Positions 25,078 through 33,029 of a stretch of DNA of 64,000 nucleotides are shown here, in pieces (position 1 is the stretch's first letter; every line of letters begins with the position of its first letter). Made by a program: the position numbers and the translations under genes. The stretch covers positions 77,229 to 141,228 of the forward strand of contig JBDHVW010000010.1 of the NCBI GenBank assembly GCA_039809865.1, written 5' to 3'. This stretch comes from QWHO01 sp039809865. Its GTDB lineage: Bacteria; Vulcanimicrobiota; Xenobia; Xenobiales; QWHO01. Below the pieces are notes generated by a model. That model was not told the origin of the DNA, did not search any database, and saw nothing but the letters and a program-made list of their open reading frames with translations.

Positions 25078-26606
25078 CGCGAAACGACCTCTTTCCTCAT
25101 CGCCAGGGGCGGGCACCAATTCACTTTGAACCCGAGATCCTGGCACAATAATGCACTGCTGATGCGGGCCGAGCTGAAGATCACCGGCAGGCCGCTGCCG
25201 GGATGCGTCCCTCCGCCCGCCAGATAGACCCCATCCAACTCCTCGAAACGATTGTGCGGGCGCAGGTGCAGCATCTGGCCCAGGTTGTGGGCCATGCTGA
25301 ACGTGGCCCCGCGGTAAACCTCCATCGACTCCCAGTCGTTCGGTGTGAAGACGTTCTCATACACGATGCGATTGCGCAGGTCTGGCAACCCGATTCTCTG
25401 CAACTGATCGAGCGCGGTCTCGCGGAACGAGGGCTGCAGTCCCTTCCAGTCGAGGTTGCTGTGCTGATGCGGCACGGGGAACAGGACGTAGAGGGCTGAA
25501 TGGCCCGGCGGTGCCAGGCTCGGGTCGGTCACCGAGGCGTTCTGCACGTAGAACGACGGATCGTTGGAAAGCCGGTAGTGGCGCGTGATGTCCTGCAGAT
25601 TGGCGCTGTAGTCGCGGCTGATGTAAATGGTATGGTGGCTGAGCTCGGGGAAAGTGCCCTGGACGCCCAGGTAGAGCATCACGGTGCTGCAGCTGAATTT
25701 CTTCTTGGCGATCCGCTTGTCGCTCCAGCGCTTGCGCAGGTGACTCGGAACCAGACGCGTCATCGCGCGGGCGAAGTCGGCGTTGATGACGATGGCGTCG
25801 GCCCAGTGGGTGCCGGCGTCGGTGCGCACTCCGCGGGCGCGGCGCCCCTCGCACAGGACTTCCTGCACCTCTTCGCCCAGCGCGAACTTGACGCCCATCT
25901 CGCGGGCGATCTGCTCCATGCGCTCGCAAACCGCGGCGCAGCCGCCCATCGGGTGAAAGACGCCGTGCTCGTATTCCAGAAAGCTCAGGATCGTGAACAG
26001 GCTGGGGCACTGGAAGGGGGACATGCCGAGGTACTTGCTCTGGAAGCTGAAGGCCAGGCGCACGCGCTGGTCGCTGAAGTAGCGGCGCAGGTCCTGGTCC
26101 ACCGAGAGCCAGGGACGCAGCATCGGCAGCAGCTTGATGACCTGCCAGTTCAAGAGATCGCGCCAACCGCCCATGGGCGATTCGAGGATGGGCGCAAAGC
26201 CTTTCAGCTTGTTGCGGTTCTCGGACATGAAGCGCTCGAGCTGGGTGGCATCCTGCGGGCAAAGTTTGGCGATCTCCTGGCGCATCCGCTCGAGGTCGGG
26301 CGAGGCCAGCAGCTCGCCGCCCTCGCCGAAGACCAGGCGATACTGCGGGTCGAGGCGCACCATGGGCACCTCGGCGAACAGGTCGCGGCCGATCGAGGCA
26401 AAGATCTCCTGCAGGATCCGCGGATAGAGAAAGAACGTCGGGCCGCGGTCGAAGCGGAACCCGTCGGCCTCGAGTGCGGAGTTGCGCCCGCCGACCCGGT
26501 CGAGGCGCTCGACCACCTGGACCTCCAGCCCGGCGTGGGCCAGAAGCAGGGCGGACGCGAGTCCACCGGGCCCGGCTCCCACGATCAGAACGCGCTTGGC
26601 TGCCAA
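25074..26606 (-). CDS. CrtI-like carotenoid desaturase/oxidase (second copy)
   Basis: 510 residues. The start is a TTG at 26606 with an excellent Shine-Dalgarno (AGGAGG, six bases upstream). FAD-binding motifs are VLIVGAGPGGLASA and VVERLDRVGGRNSA, then DGFRFDRGPTFFLYP. The C-terminal signature is GVYLAGGGTHPGSGLPVIFSSA. It belongs to the CrtI/CrtN/CrtP/CrtD superfamily; members act as desaturases, ketolases or hydroxyneurosporene dehydrogenases. First gene of a five-gene operon: this protein, the second desaturase, methyltransferase, small membrane protein, TerB-like protein. The exact step is not deducible. Confidence 0.88.
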   Translation of the reverse strand: MAAKRVLIVGAGPGGLASALLLAHAGLEVQVVERLDRVGGRNSALEADGFRFDRGPTFFLYPRILQEIFASIGRDLFAEVPMVRLDPQYRLVFGEGGELLASPDLERMRQEIAKLCPQDATQLERFMSENRNKLKGFAPILESPMGGWRDLLNWQVIKLLPMLRPWLSVDQDLRRYFSDQRVRLAFSFQSKYLGMSPFQCPSLFTILSFLEYEHGVFHPMGGCAAVCERMEQIAREMGVKFALGEEVQEVLCEGRRARGVRTDAGTHWADAIVINADFARAMTRLVPSHLRKRWSDKRIAKKKFSCSTVMLYLGVQGTFPELSHHTIYISRDYSANLQDITRHYRLSNDPSFYVQNASVTDPSLAPPGHSALYVLFPVPHQHSNLDWKGLQPSFRETALDQLQRIGLPDLRNRIVYENVFTPNDWESMEVYRGATFSMAHNLGQMLHLRPHNRFEELDGVYLAGGGTHPGSGLPVIFSSARISSALLCQDLGFKVNWCPPLAMRKEVVSR

Positions 26607-26683
26607 AGACTACCTCCTGAACTAGAGACAGCGCCGTTCATCGGCGCGGTGCGATGGTTTAGCTTTCCGTGCGGAAGAGTCCT

Positions 26684-27733
26684 TCAGGGAAGGCTGTTGA
26701 GCAGCTCCTGCGAGGGGACGGGCGGAGCAACGGCCCGTTTGGCCAGCAGCTCCGCCACGTGCATTTGCACCTCCGGACAGCCCCAGTAGGCGTGGGTGGC
26801 CCATGGATCGTCCCCCGACCGAACCTGCACGTCCTGTACCGCGGCGTGGTTTCCGAAGAGCGGACGCAGGGGGAGGCTGAGAGGATCGAGGTCGTCATAG
26901 AAGTTCTTCCACAGGATCTCTTTAGAATCATTCGGGATGCCGATCTCGTCCACCGGCAGGTGGTTGGAGGTGGCCAGTTGATCGACCACGCGCTGGCTGC
27001 GCAACAACATCAACGGCAGGGCCGAGCCCAGGCTGGCGATGGCGCCCAGCTCCAGGCGCTCGTGGCCGTGCTCGCGCCACCAGGTGAGGCGCTCCAGCGT
27101 CTCGGCCCGGCGCTGGCGCAGCACGTCGGTGCGGAAGAAACGGGGCAGCTTCTGCTCCTGCCCTTTCAGGCGGGCGCTCCGGGGCGCGAACAGGGCGTGC
27201 AGGAAGTCGTTGGCGATGGACACGCCCAGGCTGTGTCCGACGACGTGCAGGCGCAGCTTGACGTCCAGGTGGCGGTAGGCCTCGAAGGCGGCCAGGATTT
27301 GCTGGAAGACGCTGAGCTGCACGGCGATCTGCCCGTCGGAGCCGCAGTAATAGAACATGTCGCCCATCCCGCGAATCAGGAGCGTCTGGCGCAGCGGCCC
27401 CGCCAGGCTGTCCCAGGCTCTGGTCTGCAGCGTGGAGCGGCGCGGGGGGAGGATCAGGTTGTTGGGGCCCGGGTTCTTGCGCACTTCCTCGGGGTCGAGG
27501 ATGCGGGCGAGGTGCTCCTCGGCCAGGTTGATCCACTGGTCGGGCTCGATGGTGTCGCGGACGAACTTGCCCCACTCGATCTCGAGCCGATCCACGTCAG
27601 CGAACCGCTCGACGAGCTCGGGGTGGCTCTCGGCCACGGCGTCCCACAGCAAGCGGTACTGCGACCTGCCCAGCGGGGGATGCTCCTCGAGCATGATGCC
27701 GTGCACGAAAATGAGGATGTTCTTGGTGTCCAT
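26684..27733 (-). CDS. Alpha/beta-hydrolase fold protein
   Basis: 349 residues without a signal peptide. The first strand carries ILIFVHGIML, and the nucleophile elbow is LHVVGHSLGVSIANDF with Ser in GHSLG. A His near the C-terminus (DDPWATHAYWG) is a good candidate for the catalytic base. This resembles cytoplasmic lipase-like or serine-esterase proteins of unknown substrate. It lies alone between the carotenoid operon (77 bp away) and the divergent phosphonopyruvate decarboxylase-like gene (61 bp). Confidence 0.75.
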   Translation of the reverse strand: MDTKNILIFVHGIMLEEHPPLGRSQYRLLWDAVAESHPELVERFADVDRLEIEWGKFVRDTIEPDQWINLAEEHLARILDPEEVRKNPGPNNLILPPRRSTLQTRAWDSLAGPLRQTLLIRGMGDMFYYCGSDGQIAVQLSVFQQILAAFEAYRHLDVKLRLHVVGHSLGVSIANDFLHALFAPRSARLKGQEQKLPRFFRTDVLRQRRAETLERLTWWREHGHERLELGAIASLGSALPLMLLRSQRVVDQLATSNHLPVDEIGIPNDSKEILWKNFYDDLDPLSLPLRPLFGNHAAVQDVQVRSGDDPWATHAYWGCPEVQMHVAELLAKRAVAPPVPSQELLNSLP

Positions 27734-27794
27734 TTGCGGGCGATTCCACGTCTGGACGGGGAATCCCCGCCGGGTTTGCGAAGGCGATCCCGTT

Positions 27795-28841
27795 ATGAAT
27801 TGGGTCCAGCAGACGGGTCTACGATTCTGGACGGGCGTGCCTTGCTCGTTCCTGGCGCGTCAGTGGGACTGCGCGTTCGGGCTGCCCGACGTGGTCTCGT
27901 GCGTGGCCGCCCAGGAGGGCGACGCGGTCGCCATGGCCTGCGGCGCGTGGTTGGGCGGCTCGACCGGGGCCGTCTTGATGCAGAGCTCGGGATTGGGGAA
28001 CTGCGTCAACCCGTTGACGTCGCTGGCCTCGCCGTTCGGGATTCCCGTGCTGCTGGTGGTATCGGTGCGCTGCGACGAGCCCCAGCACGAGCTGATGGGG
28101 GCTCTGACGCCGGGATTGCTGGCTTCGATGGGGATAGGGTTCTCGGACTTTCCGGGCGACCTGTCCGGGATCCAGGAGGCGCTGGCCTCGCGGCAGAGTT
28201 ATGCTTTGCTGGTGACGGACGGCAAGAAGGGGACCTCTTCGCTGGCGCGAGAGACTCGTCCGGTTCGGGCGGGCTCCTGGGAGCCCTTACCCGGAGTGGC
28301 CACGCGGCGCTCGATGCTCGAGGCGGTGCGCGGCTCGGACCTCCTGATCGCCACCACCGGCTACACCGGCCGTGAGCTTTACGCGCTGGGCGACGCCGCT
28401 AACCACCTGTACATGGTCGGCTCGATGGGTTGTGCACTGAGCGTCGGCCTGGGACTTGCGCTGGTGCAGCCCTCCCGGCGCGTGATCGTGCTGGACGGAG
28501 ACGGCGCGCTGCTGATGCGCCTGGGCTCTCTGGCCACCTGCGGCCATTACCGCCCGGAAAACCTCGTCCACGTCCTCCTGGACAACGGCGTCCACGACTC
28601 GACCGGCGGTCAGCCCACCGCCAGCGGCACGGTGGACTTCTGTGCCCTGGCTGCGGCTTGTGGCTATCCCGTCGTCGAGCGCTTCAACCGCCCGTCCGAC
28701 TTCGCCACCTGGTTGGGTAGCGACGCCGTCGGCCCGGCCTTCGTCCACCTGCCGATCGTCTCGGAAACGGGCGACCTCCCGCGGCCCGAAATCCATCCTC
28801 GCGAGGTTGCGGAACGCTTTCGGGGAGTGGCCACCCGATGA
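27795..28841 (+). CDS. Phosphonopyruvate (or sulfopyruvate) decarboxylase-like ThDP enzyme
   Basis: 348 residues from the ATG at 27795. The N-terminal PYR domain has the catalytic-Glu region AAQEGDAVAMACG and the family hallmark LMQSSGLGNCVNPLTSL, followed by DEPQHELMG. The C-terminal PP domain binds thiamin diphosphate via VLDGDGALLMRLGSLAT. From family knowledge this is the pattern of phosphonopyruvate decarboxylase, which converts phosphonopyruvate to phosphonoacetaldehyde and drives the unfavourable PEP mutase step; sulfopyruvate decarboxylase is the close alternative. No PEP mutase, aminotransferase or hydrolase lies nearby. The next gene follows by 7 bp. Confidence 0.85.
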   Translation: MNWVQQTGLRFWTGVPCSFLARQWDCAFGLPDVVSCVAAQEGDAVAMACGAWLGGSTGAVLMQSSGLGNCVNPLTSLASPFGIPVLLVVSVRCDEPQHELMGALTPGLLASMGIGFSDFPGDLSGIQEALASRQSYALLVTDGKKGTSSLARETRPVRAGSWEPLPGVATRRSMLEAVRGSDLLIATTGYTGRELYALGDAANHLYMVGSMGCALSVGLGLALVQPSRRVIVLDGDGALLMRLGSLATCGHYRPENLVHVLLDNGVHDSTGGQPTASGTVDFCALAAACGYPVVERFNRPSDFATWLGSDAVGPAFVHLPIVSETGDLPRPEIHPREVAERFRGVATR

Positions 28842-28848
28842 GCGCTTC

Positions 28849-29346
28849 GTGGCGCTCGAGCCTGCCTCTCTACGGCGGGGGCCGGCTGGCGTGTTAGAGG
28901 CCCATTTCGAGGACAGCGACACCGTTTTGCGGGTGGAGCGCGACGGGGTGGAGCTTTGTCGGGTTCCGCTGAGCAGCGACCAGCACGAGTGCTACGCGTT
29001 TCGAGAGACGCGGCTCTGGCGTGGGATGCTCGTCCTGGGCCTCGGGCATCGCGTGCTTTTCGTTGAGGTCACGCGCGTCGCGCACTGGCACGATCTGGGC
29101 GAGTACTTTGGCCATTTCTTCGAGGCCGAGGACTGCTTGCTGGTCGCAAGTTGCTCGCGGGTGCACCGTTTCGATGGGCCGGGGACACCCACATGGTCCA
29201 GTGCCTGCTTGGCCGTGGACGGCGTGATCGTGGAATCGGTCGCCGATGGCCTGGTCCTGGGTTCGGGGGAGTGGGACCCCCCGGGCGACTGGCGCCCCTT
29301 CACCCTGGAGTTGACAACGGGACGCCATCTCCAGCCGTTAGACTGA
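28849..29346 (+). CDS. Hypothetical cytoplasmic protein
   Basis: 165 residues from a GTG at 28849, seven bases after the decarboxylase stop. An ATG at 28838 that overlaps the preceding stop is out of frame. The sequence is beta-rich with many short strands (LRVERDGVELCRVPL, MLVLGLGHRVLFVEV, GDWRPFTLELTTG) and three Cys. No domain is recognised. It is probably co-transcribed with the decarboxylase and with the secreted protein at 29351, four bases downstream. Confidence 0.55.
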   Translation: MALEPASLRRGPAGVLEAHFEDSDTVLRVERDGVELCRVPLSSDQHECYAFRETRLWRGMLVLGLGHRVLFVEVTRVAHWHDLGEYFGHFFEAEDCLLVASCSRVHRFDGPGTPTWSSACLAVDGVIVESVADGLVLGSGEWDPPGDWRPFTLELTTGRHLQPLD

Positions 29347-29350
29347 GAGC

Positions 29351-29866
29351 ATGCGTTGGCTCATGGGTGTTCTGGTCGTCATTGCGTTGCTGGCGAGCTG
29401 GCAGCCCGCCGAGGTCAAGCCTCAGCACTATCCCCCCGCCCGTCTCGAGGAATTCGAGCCAGAATACCTGGACGCCGTCGGGTTGCACAGCACCGTCCCG
29501 CGACTGACGATCTGCGGACTTTCGACATTGATGACCGAGGAAGCCCAGTTGGCCCGCCTTCCCCTGCAGAACGAGCGAGCTGAGGACCACCTGGTGCATC
29601 GCTCCTGGGGCAACAATCGCGTCCGGGTCGGGCGGGGCTGCATCATCCAGGTGGAGGGCGTCCAGATTGAAGACGCGGGTAAGCTCCTGGCCGTAGCCGA
29701 CGGGTATCTGCGACGAAGCGAGCTGGAGCGGCGCGTCGGACCTCCTCTCAAGCAGTATCCCGACGGCGCTCACTATGGAGTGGGAGACGAGTGCTTCTTC
29801 GCGTCCTTTCGAGCGTGGAGCGGCTCGGACCCGGTGGTCGAGAGCTTCAAGCAGTCGTTTTACTGA
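29351..29866 (+). CDS. Secreted protein of unknown function
   Basis: 171 residues. The N-terminus MRWLMGVLVVIALLASW is a signal peptide or membrane anchor; the remainder is a mixed alpha/beta domain with three Cys and a C-terminal GVGDECFFASFRAWSG. No family recognised. It is the last gene of a three-gene unit starting with the decarboxylase and is followed by a strong hairpin at 29900-29940. Confidence 0.55.
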   Translation: MRWLMGVLVVIALLASWQPAEVKPQHYPPARLEEFEPEYLDAVGLHSTVPRLTICGLSTLMTEEAQLARLPLQNERAEDHLVHRSWGNNRVRVGRGCIIQVEGVQIEDAGKLLAVADGYLRRSELERRVGPPLKQYPDGAHYGVGDECFFASFRAWSGSDPVVESFKQSFY

Positions 29867-29899
29867 CCCTGGAGCCGATCCGTAACGAGTGCCGTGAAG

Positions 29900-29940
29900 A
29901 TCTTTGTAGTGTCGCTTTCAGAAAACGACACTACAGAGAT
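29900..29940. terminator. 15-bp hairpin between convergent genes
   Basis: Arms 29900-29914 and 29926-29940 pair over 15 positions (one G-T wobble) around an 11-base loop; the core is GTAGTGTCG / CGACACTAC. It lies between the convergent genes ending at 29866 and 30013, which fits a bidirectional terminator, but neither side has a clear U-tract. It could instead be a dispersed palindromic element. Confidence 0.5.
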
Positions 29941-30012
29941 TGCCAGGTGGTTTCTTGCCAAAGAAGGTCCTGCGTGGCAGTGACTCGCGAAGGAAATCGT
30001 CCCCGAAGCAGG

Positions 30013-32208
30013 CTAGAAGATCATCCCGAACAGGAGAGGGATGCCGATAGCGGCGCCCGCGGCGATGGCGGCGATCTTCCAGCCCGACATGCGGGATTGC
30101 TGGACGAACGGGCCCTGCTGCGCGTTCGTGTTGATCGAGTAGGGGCGCCCGTTGGGATACGGGTCGAACTGGTAGACGCCCGGATTCGGAGCGGCGTAGC
30201 TCCAGTTATTCGGGCCCGGAGGTCCAAAGCGCGGATCCATCGTGCGTGGGTCCATCCCCTGGAAACGCGGATCCATCGCTATGCGAGGATCCATCGTGCG
30301 CGGGTCTATCCCCTGGAAGCGAGGGTCCATCGCCATGCGCGGATCCATGCCCTGGAAGCGCGGGTCCATGGCCATCCGCGGATCCATCGTGCGCGGGTCC
30401 ATCCCCTGGAAGCGCGGGTCGGAGGCGCCCATGGTGGGGTCGGTCGGAAATGCGGTCGGCATCGGCGCTCCGAAGAGACGCGGGTCGAACGGCACCCCGC
30501 CAGGTGCGCCAAAGAGGCGCGGGTCGTAAGTGGGCGCGACGTTGGCCCCGAACTTGCTCGGATCATAGCCAGGCTGGACCCCGCCCTGCGGCTGCCCCGC
30601 GCCCTGAGGCCGGCCCTGCGGCTTCCCGCCACCCTGGACCTGCGGACCAACCTGAACCTGCGGCCGGCTCTGCGGCTGCCCGCCACCCTGGACCTGCGGC
30701 CGGCCCTGCGGCTGCTCGCCCCCCTGCAACTGCGGTCCAACCTGAGCCTGCGGCTGGCCGCCACCCTGCTCCTGCGGTGCACCCTGAGCCCGCACGTCAC
30801 CCGCCTGCACCTGCGGTCCACCCTGCGGCGCCTGAGCTTGCGCAGCGCCCTGCGGCTCGGCGCTCGCGGGGGAGGCTCCCCCACCCTCGGCCTTCAGCGC
30901 CGCCTGGCGCTGGCGCTGGGCCACGAGGTCCGGGTGGTTCTGATCGTCGTCATCCTCATCGAGCGCCCGCTGCTCGTTCAACATCTGCTCGACAGCCGCG
31001 CGGACGCGGTCCTGGTCAGGCGCGGGAGGAGCCTCGCCGCCCTCGTCAGCCGCCGGGGCCGCCTCGGCGCGCTTCTTGACCTTGATGCCGCCCACGTTGA
31101 CGTAGCCTTCGTTGCCGCCGATAGTACCGGCCTCGGCCCGCTGCTTGCCGTGCAAGACCCAGTCGTCGCCGCGCTCCTTGCCGATCGCCTCCAAGCCCTC
31201 ATTGACGGCCTGCGAGGGCGTCCACTCGCCCGAGCGAACCTTGCTCAGCAATCCGGCCGCTTCGCCGTGCTCGGGCAGCGAGGAAACCGCCTCCAGCACG
31301 CTGGTCGCCACGGCGTCGCGGCGGCCTTCGGGGACCTGGGGCAGGATGAGCCGTCCGGCCGCCAGCAGGTTGACCGCGTTGGCCTCTTTGCCGTCGGCCA
31401 CGTAGTCGAGCAGGCTGCGGCAACCCTCGGCGCCCGGCCCGCCGTCGGCCAGCTTCAGCCCCAGCTTGCTCCAGACCGGAGCCTCGGCGCCCAGTCGTCC
31501 GAACACCTCGCGGGCCACGACCTGGGCCGTGTCGGGAGGCTTGGAGTAGCCTCCCGATTCCTCCATGTAACGACGGTTGCCCTCGTCGACGTAGAGCAGC
31601 ATCGAGCTGCCCAGCGAGGCCATCTCGGCCGCGCTCTCGACGTCCTTGCGCATCGCCACGCTCGAGAACGCGGCGTGATAGACGCCCGACATCCCCACGA
31701 AGTCGAAGCTCTCACCCGGGCCGATCGAGTGGTGCGGAGAGTTGATATTGAAAGCCGAATGGTCGGTCGTGGTGTGACCGGGCTTGCGCAGCTCCTGACC
31801 GATGTCCAGGGCCATCGAGAGCGCCAGCGATACGGGTCCCGGGATCGAGGAACCCACCAGGCTGCGCATGACGGTCTCGGTGGAGGCCAGGAGAGGCGCA
31901 TAAACCCTGGTCGGATCGGTCAGCTCCTCGCCCATTCGCGCCTGGGCGTCGAGTCCAGCGAAGTCCTTGTCGCGCAGAACCTCGAGCGTAGCTTTGCCGG
32001 CGCGGCGCGCGGCGTATTCGGCCAGCTTCCCGTCGCCCTGAATGCCCTCCATCGCCGACAGACCGACCGAGGCGACGTCCTTCGTGTCGGCATCGGGAGC
32101 CTCGCGGGAGACGCGCTTGATCGCCTTCTGGATATCGCTGTTCGAGCTATCCAGTGACTGCGTGACCAGTTTGCGGACGTCGGCGTCGGAGCGCAGGGGG
32201 TTCATCAT
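30013..32208 (-). CDS. Tail-anchored protein with Gln/Gly-rich and MDPRFQG repeats
   Basis: 731 residues. Residues 1-370 are a helical, mostly soluble region with no known domain. Around 375-390 is YVNVGGIKVKKRA, similar to tails of two other proteins in the window. Then come an Ala/Glu/Gln-rich helix, a Gln/Pro/Gly repeat region (PQVQGGGQPQ units), and an array of short units based on MDPRFQG / MDPRMA / MDPRT. It ends in one C-terminal membrane helix, WKIAAIAAGAAIGIPLLFG. This predicts an intracellular scaffold anchored by its tail. It ends convergently with the gene at 29351. Function unknown. Confidence 0.6.
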   Translation of the reverse strand: MMNPLRSDADVRKLVTQSLDSSNSDIQKAIKRVSREAPDADTKDVASVGLSAMEGIQGDGKLAEYAARRAGKATLEVLRDKDFAGLDAQARMGEELTDPTRVYAPLLASTETVMRSLVGSSIPGPVSLALSMALDIGQELRKPGHTTTDHSAFNINSPHHSIGPGESFDFVGMSGVYHAAFSSVAMRKDVESAAEMASLGSSMLLYVDEGNRRYMEESGGYSKPPDTAQVVAREVFGRLGAEAPVWSKLGLKLADGGPGAEGCRSLLDYVADGKEANAVNLLAAGRLILPQVPEGRRDAVATSVLEAVSSLPEHGEAAGLLSKVRSGEWTPSQAVNEGLEAIGKERGDDWVLHGKQRAEAGTIGGNEGYVNVGGIKVKKRAEAAPAADEGGEAPPAPDQDRVRAAVEQMLNEQRALDEDDDDQNHPDLVAQRQRQAALKAEGGGASPASAEPQGAAQAQAPQGGPQVQAGDVRAQGAPQEQGGGQPQAQVGPQLQGGEQPQGRPQVQGGGQPQSRPQVQVGPQVQGGGKPQGRPQGAGQPQGGVQPGYDPSKFGANVAPTYDPRLFGAPGGVPFDPRLFGAPMPTAFPTDPTMGASDPRFQGMDPRTMDPRMAMDPRFQGMDPRMAMDPRFQGIDPRTMDPRIAMDPRFQGMDPRTMDPRFGPPGPNNWSYAAPNPGVYQFDPYPNGRPYSINTNAQQGPFVQQSRMSGWKIAAIAAGAAIGIPLLFGMIF
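30218..30423 (-). repeat. MDPRFQG-type coding repeat
   Basis: Imperfect tandem units of 9-21 bases based on ATGGACCCGCG code for MDPRFQG, MDPRT and MDPRMA in the tail-anchored protein. Units differ mainly in which short block follows DPR, consistent with repeat slippage and recombination. Confidence 0.85.
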
Positions 32209-32401
32209 AAGCGAATTCTAAAGGCTTCCCCTTAAAACGGTCTGACCGGAAGAATTCGCCTCCGGGCGCCAGAAAACTTTTTTTCCCGACTTGGAAGAAG
32301 AGCGCCGGAAGGGCGACAAATCCTTTCGAACGCAACCGAGGCCGCCGGAACCTGGGATTGCGCTTCACGATCTAGCAAGAAGCTTTCCAAGGAGGCATCC
32401 C

Positions 32402-32986
32402 ATGGCCATGCGCCCGCATTTCGCCGCGTCATTGCTCGCTCTCGGGCTGATGCTCGGCACCGGTTGCAGCACCACTTCTCCCAGCGCCACCCCGAGTGAC
32501 ACCACGCAGAACACCCCGCAGCCGGCCCAGACGCAGGTTGCGATCACCGAGGAGAAACCCGCCGAGCCGACTCCGGCGGCCAAACCCGAGAATCAGCCGA
32601 TCAAGCGGCCCGAGGTGGCCAAGATCACCAAGGACCCCTTCGTCAACCCCTTCACCTCGCAGCCAGAGCGCGGTCCCGTGGTCACGGGGAATTCTGACCA
32701 GAAAAAAGTCGTCAACGAGGGCAGCGGCCCCAAGACCAATGACCGGGCCAACCAGCAGGTGGCTTCGAAGGACGTCGACGTTCCCGAGCCCGACATCGAG
32801 GTGCGCGGGCTGGTCAGAGGCAGCACCGGCATGATGGCCATCCTCAGCTCCGAGGACAGGACCAGCATCGTGCGCGACGGCCAGATGGTGGACAAGTATC
32901 GCGTCGATATCGACAACCGCGGCGTGACGCTGTCGCGTGACGGCCACAAGTTCCGCGTCAAGATCAAGAACGAGTTCGGGATCTAA
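32402..32986 (+). CDS. PilP-like lipoprotein
   Basis: 194 residues with good ribosome site (AAGGAGG) and lipoprotein signal (LALGLMLGTGCSTTS, lipidated Cys22). A Pro/Thr/Lys-rich linker leads to KITKDPFVNPF and then a small beta-domain, VRGLVRGSTGMMAIL through GVTLSRDGHKFRVKI. The DPF-N-P motif and the beta-domain resemble PilP/GspC HR domains, which connect inner-membrane pilus proteins to the PilQ secretin. That assignment is inference; no pilM-N-O-Q genes flank it. It is followed by a strong terminator and faces the convergent helicase-nuclease gene. Confidence 0.65.
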   Translation: MAMRPHFAASLLALGLMLGTGCSTTSPSATPSDTTQNTPQPAQTQVAITEEKPAEPTPAAKPENQPIKRPEVAKITKDPFVNPFTSQPERGPVVTGNSDQKKVVNEGSGPKTNDRANQQVASKDVDVPEPDIEVRGLVRGSTGMMAILSSEDRTSIVRDGQMVDKYRVDIDNRGVTLSRDGHKFRVKIKNEFGI

Positions 32987-32997
32987 GCGCGCACGAA

Positions 32998-33026
32998 AAA
33001 GCCCGGGGAGAGGCTCCCCGGGCTTT
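32998..33026. terminator. Bidirectional intrinsic terminator
   Basis: A 13-bp perfect stem (AAAGCCCGGGGAG / CTCCCCGGGCTTT) with a three-base AGG loop, preceded by an A-run and followed by TTTCTTCT. It lies between the convergent PilP-like and helicase genes and can stop transcription both ways. Confidence 0.93.
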
Positions 33027-33029
33027 CTT

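Noticed and set aside
26684..27733. Hydrolase as a member of the carotenoid operon
   Set aside because: It is on the same strand but upstream of the desaturase start, separated by 77 bp that include the TTG start's ribosome site, with no overlap; I treat it as a separate unit.
29791..32157. Plus-strand frame rich in Arg, Leu and His
   Set aside because: Antisense to the tail-anchored repeat protein; its repeat pattern is only the reverse image of MDPRFQG.
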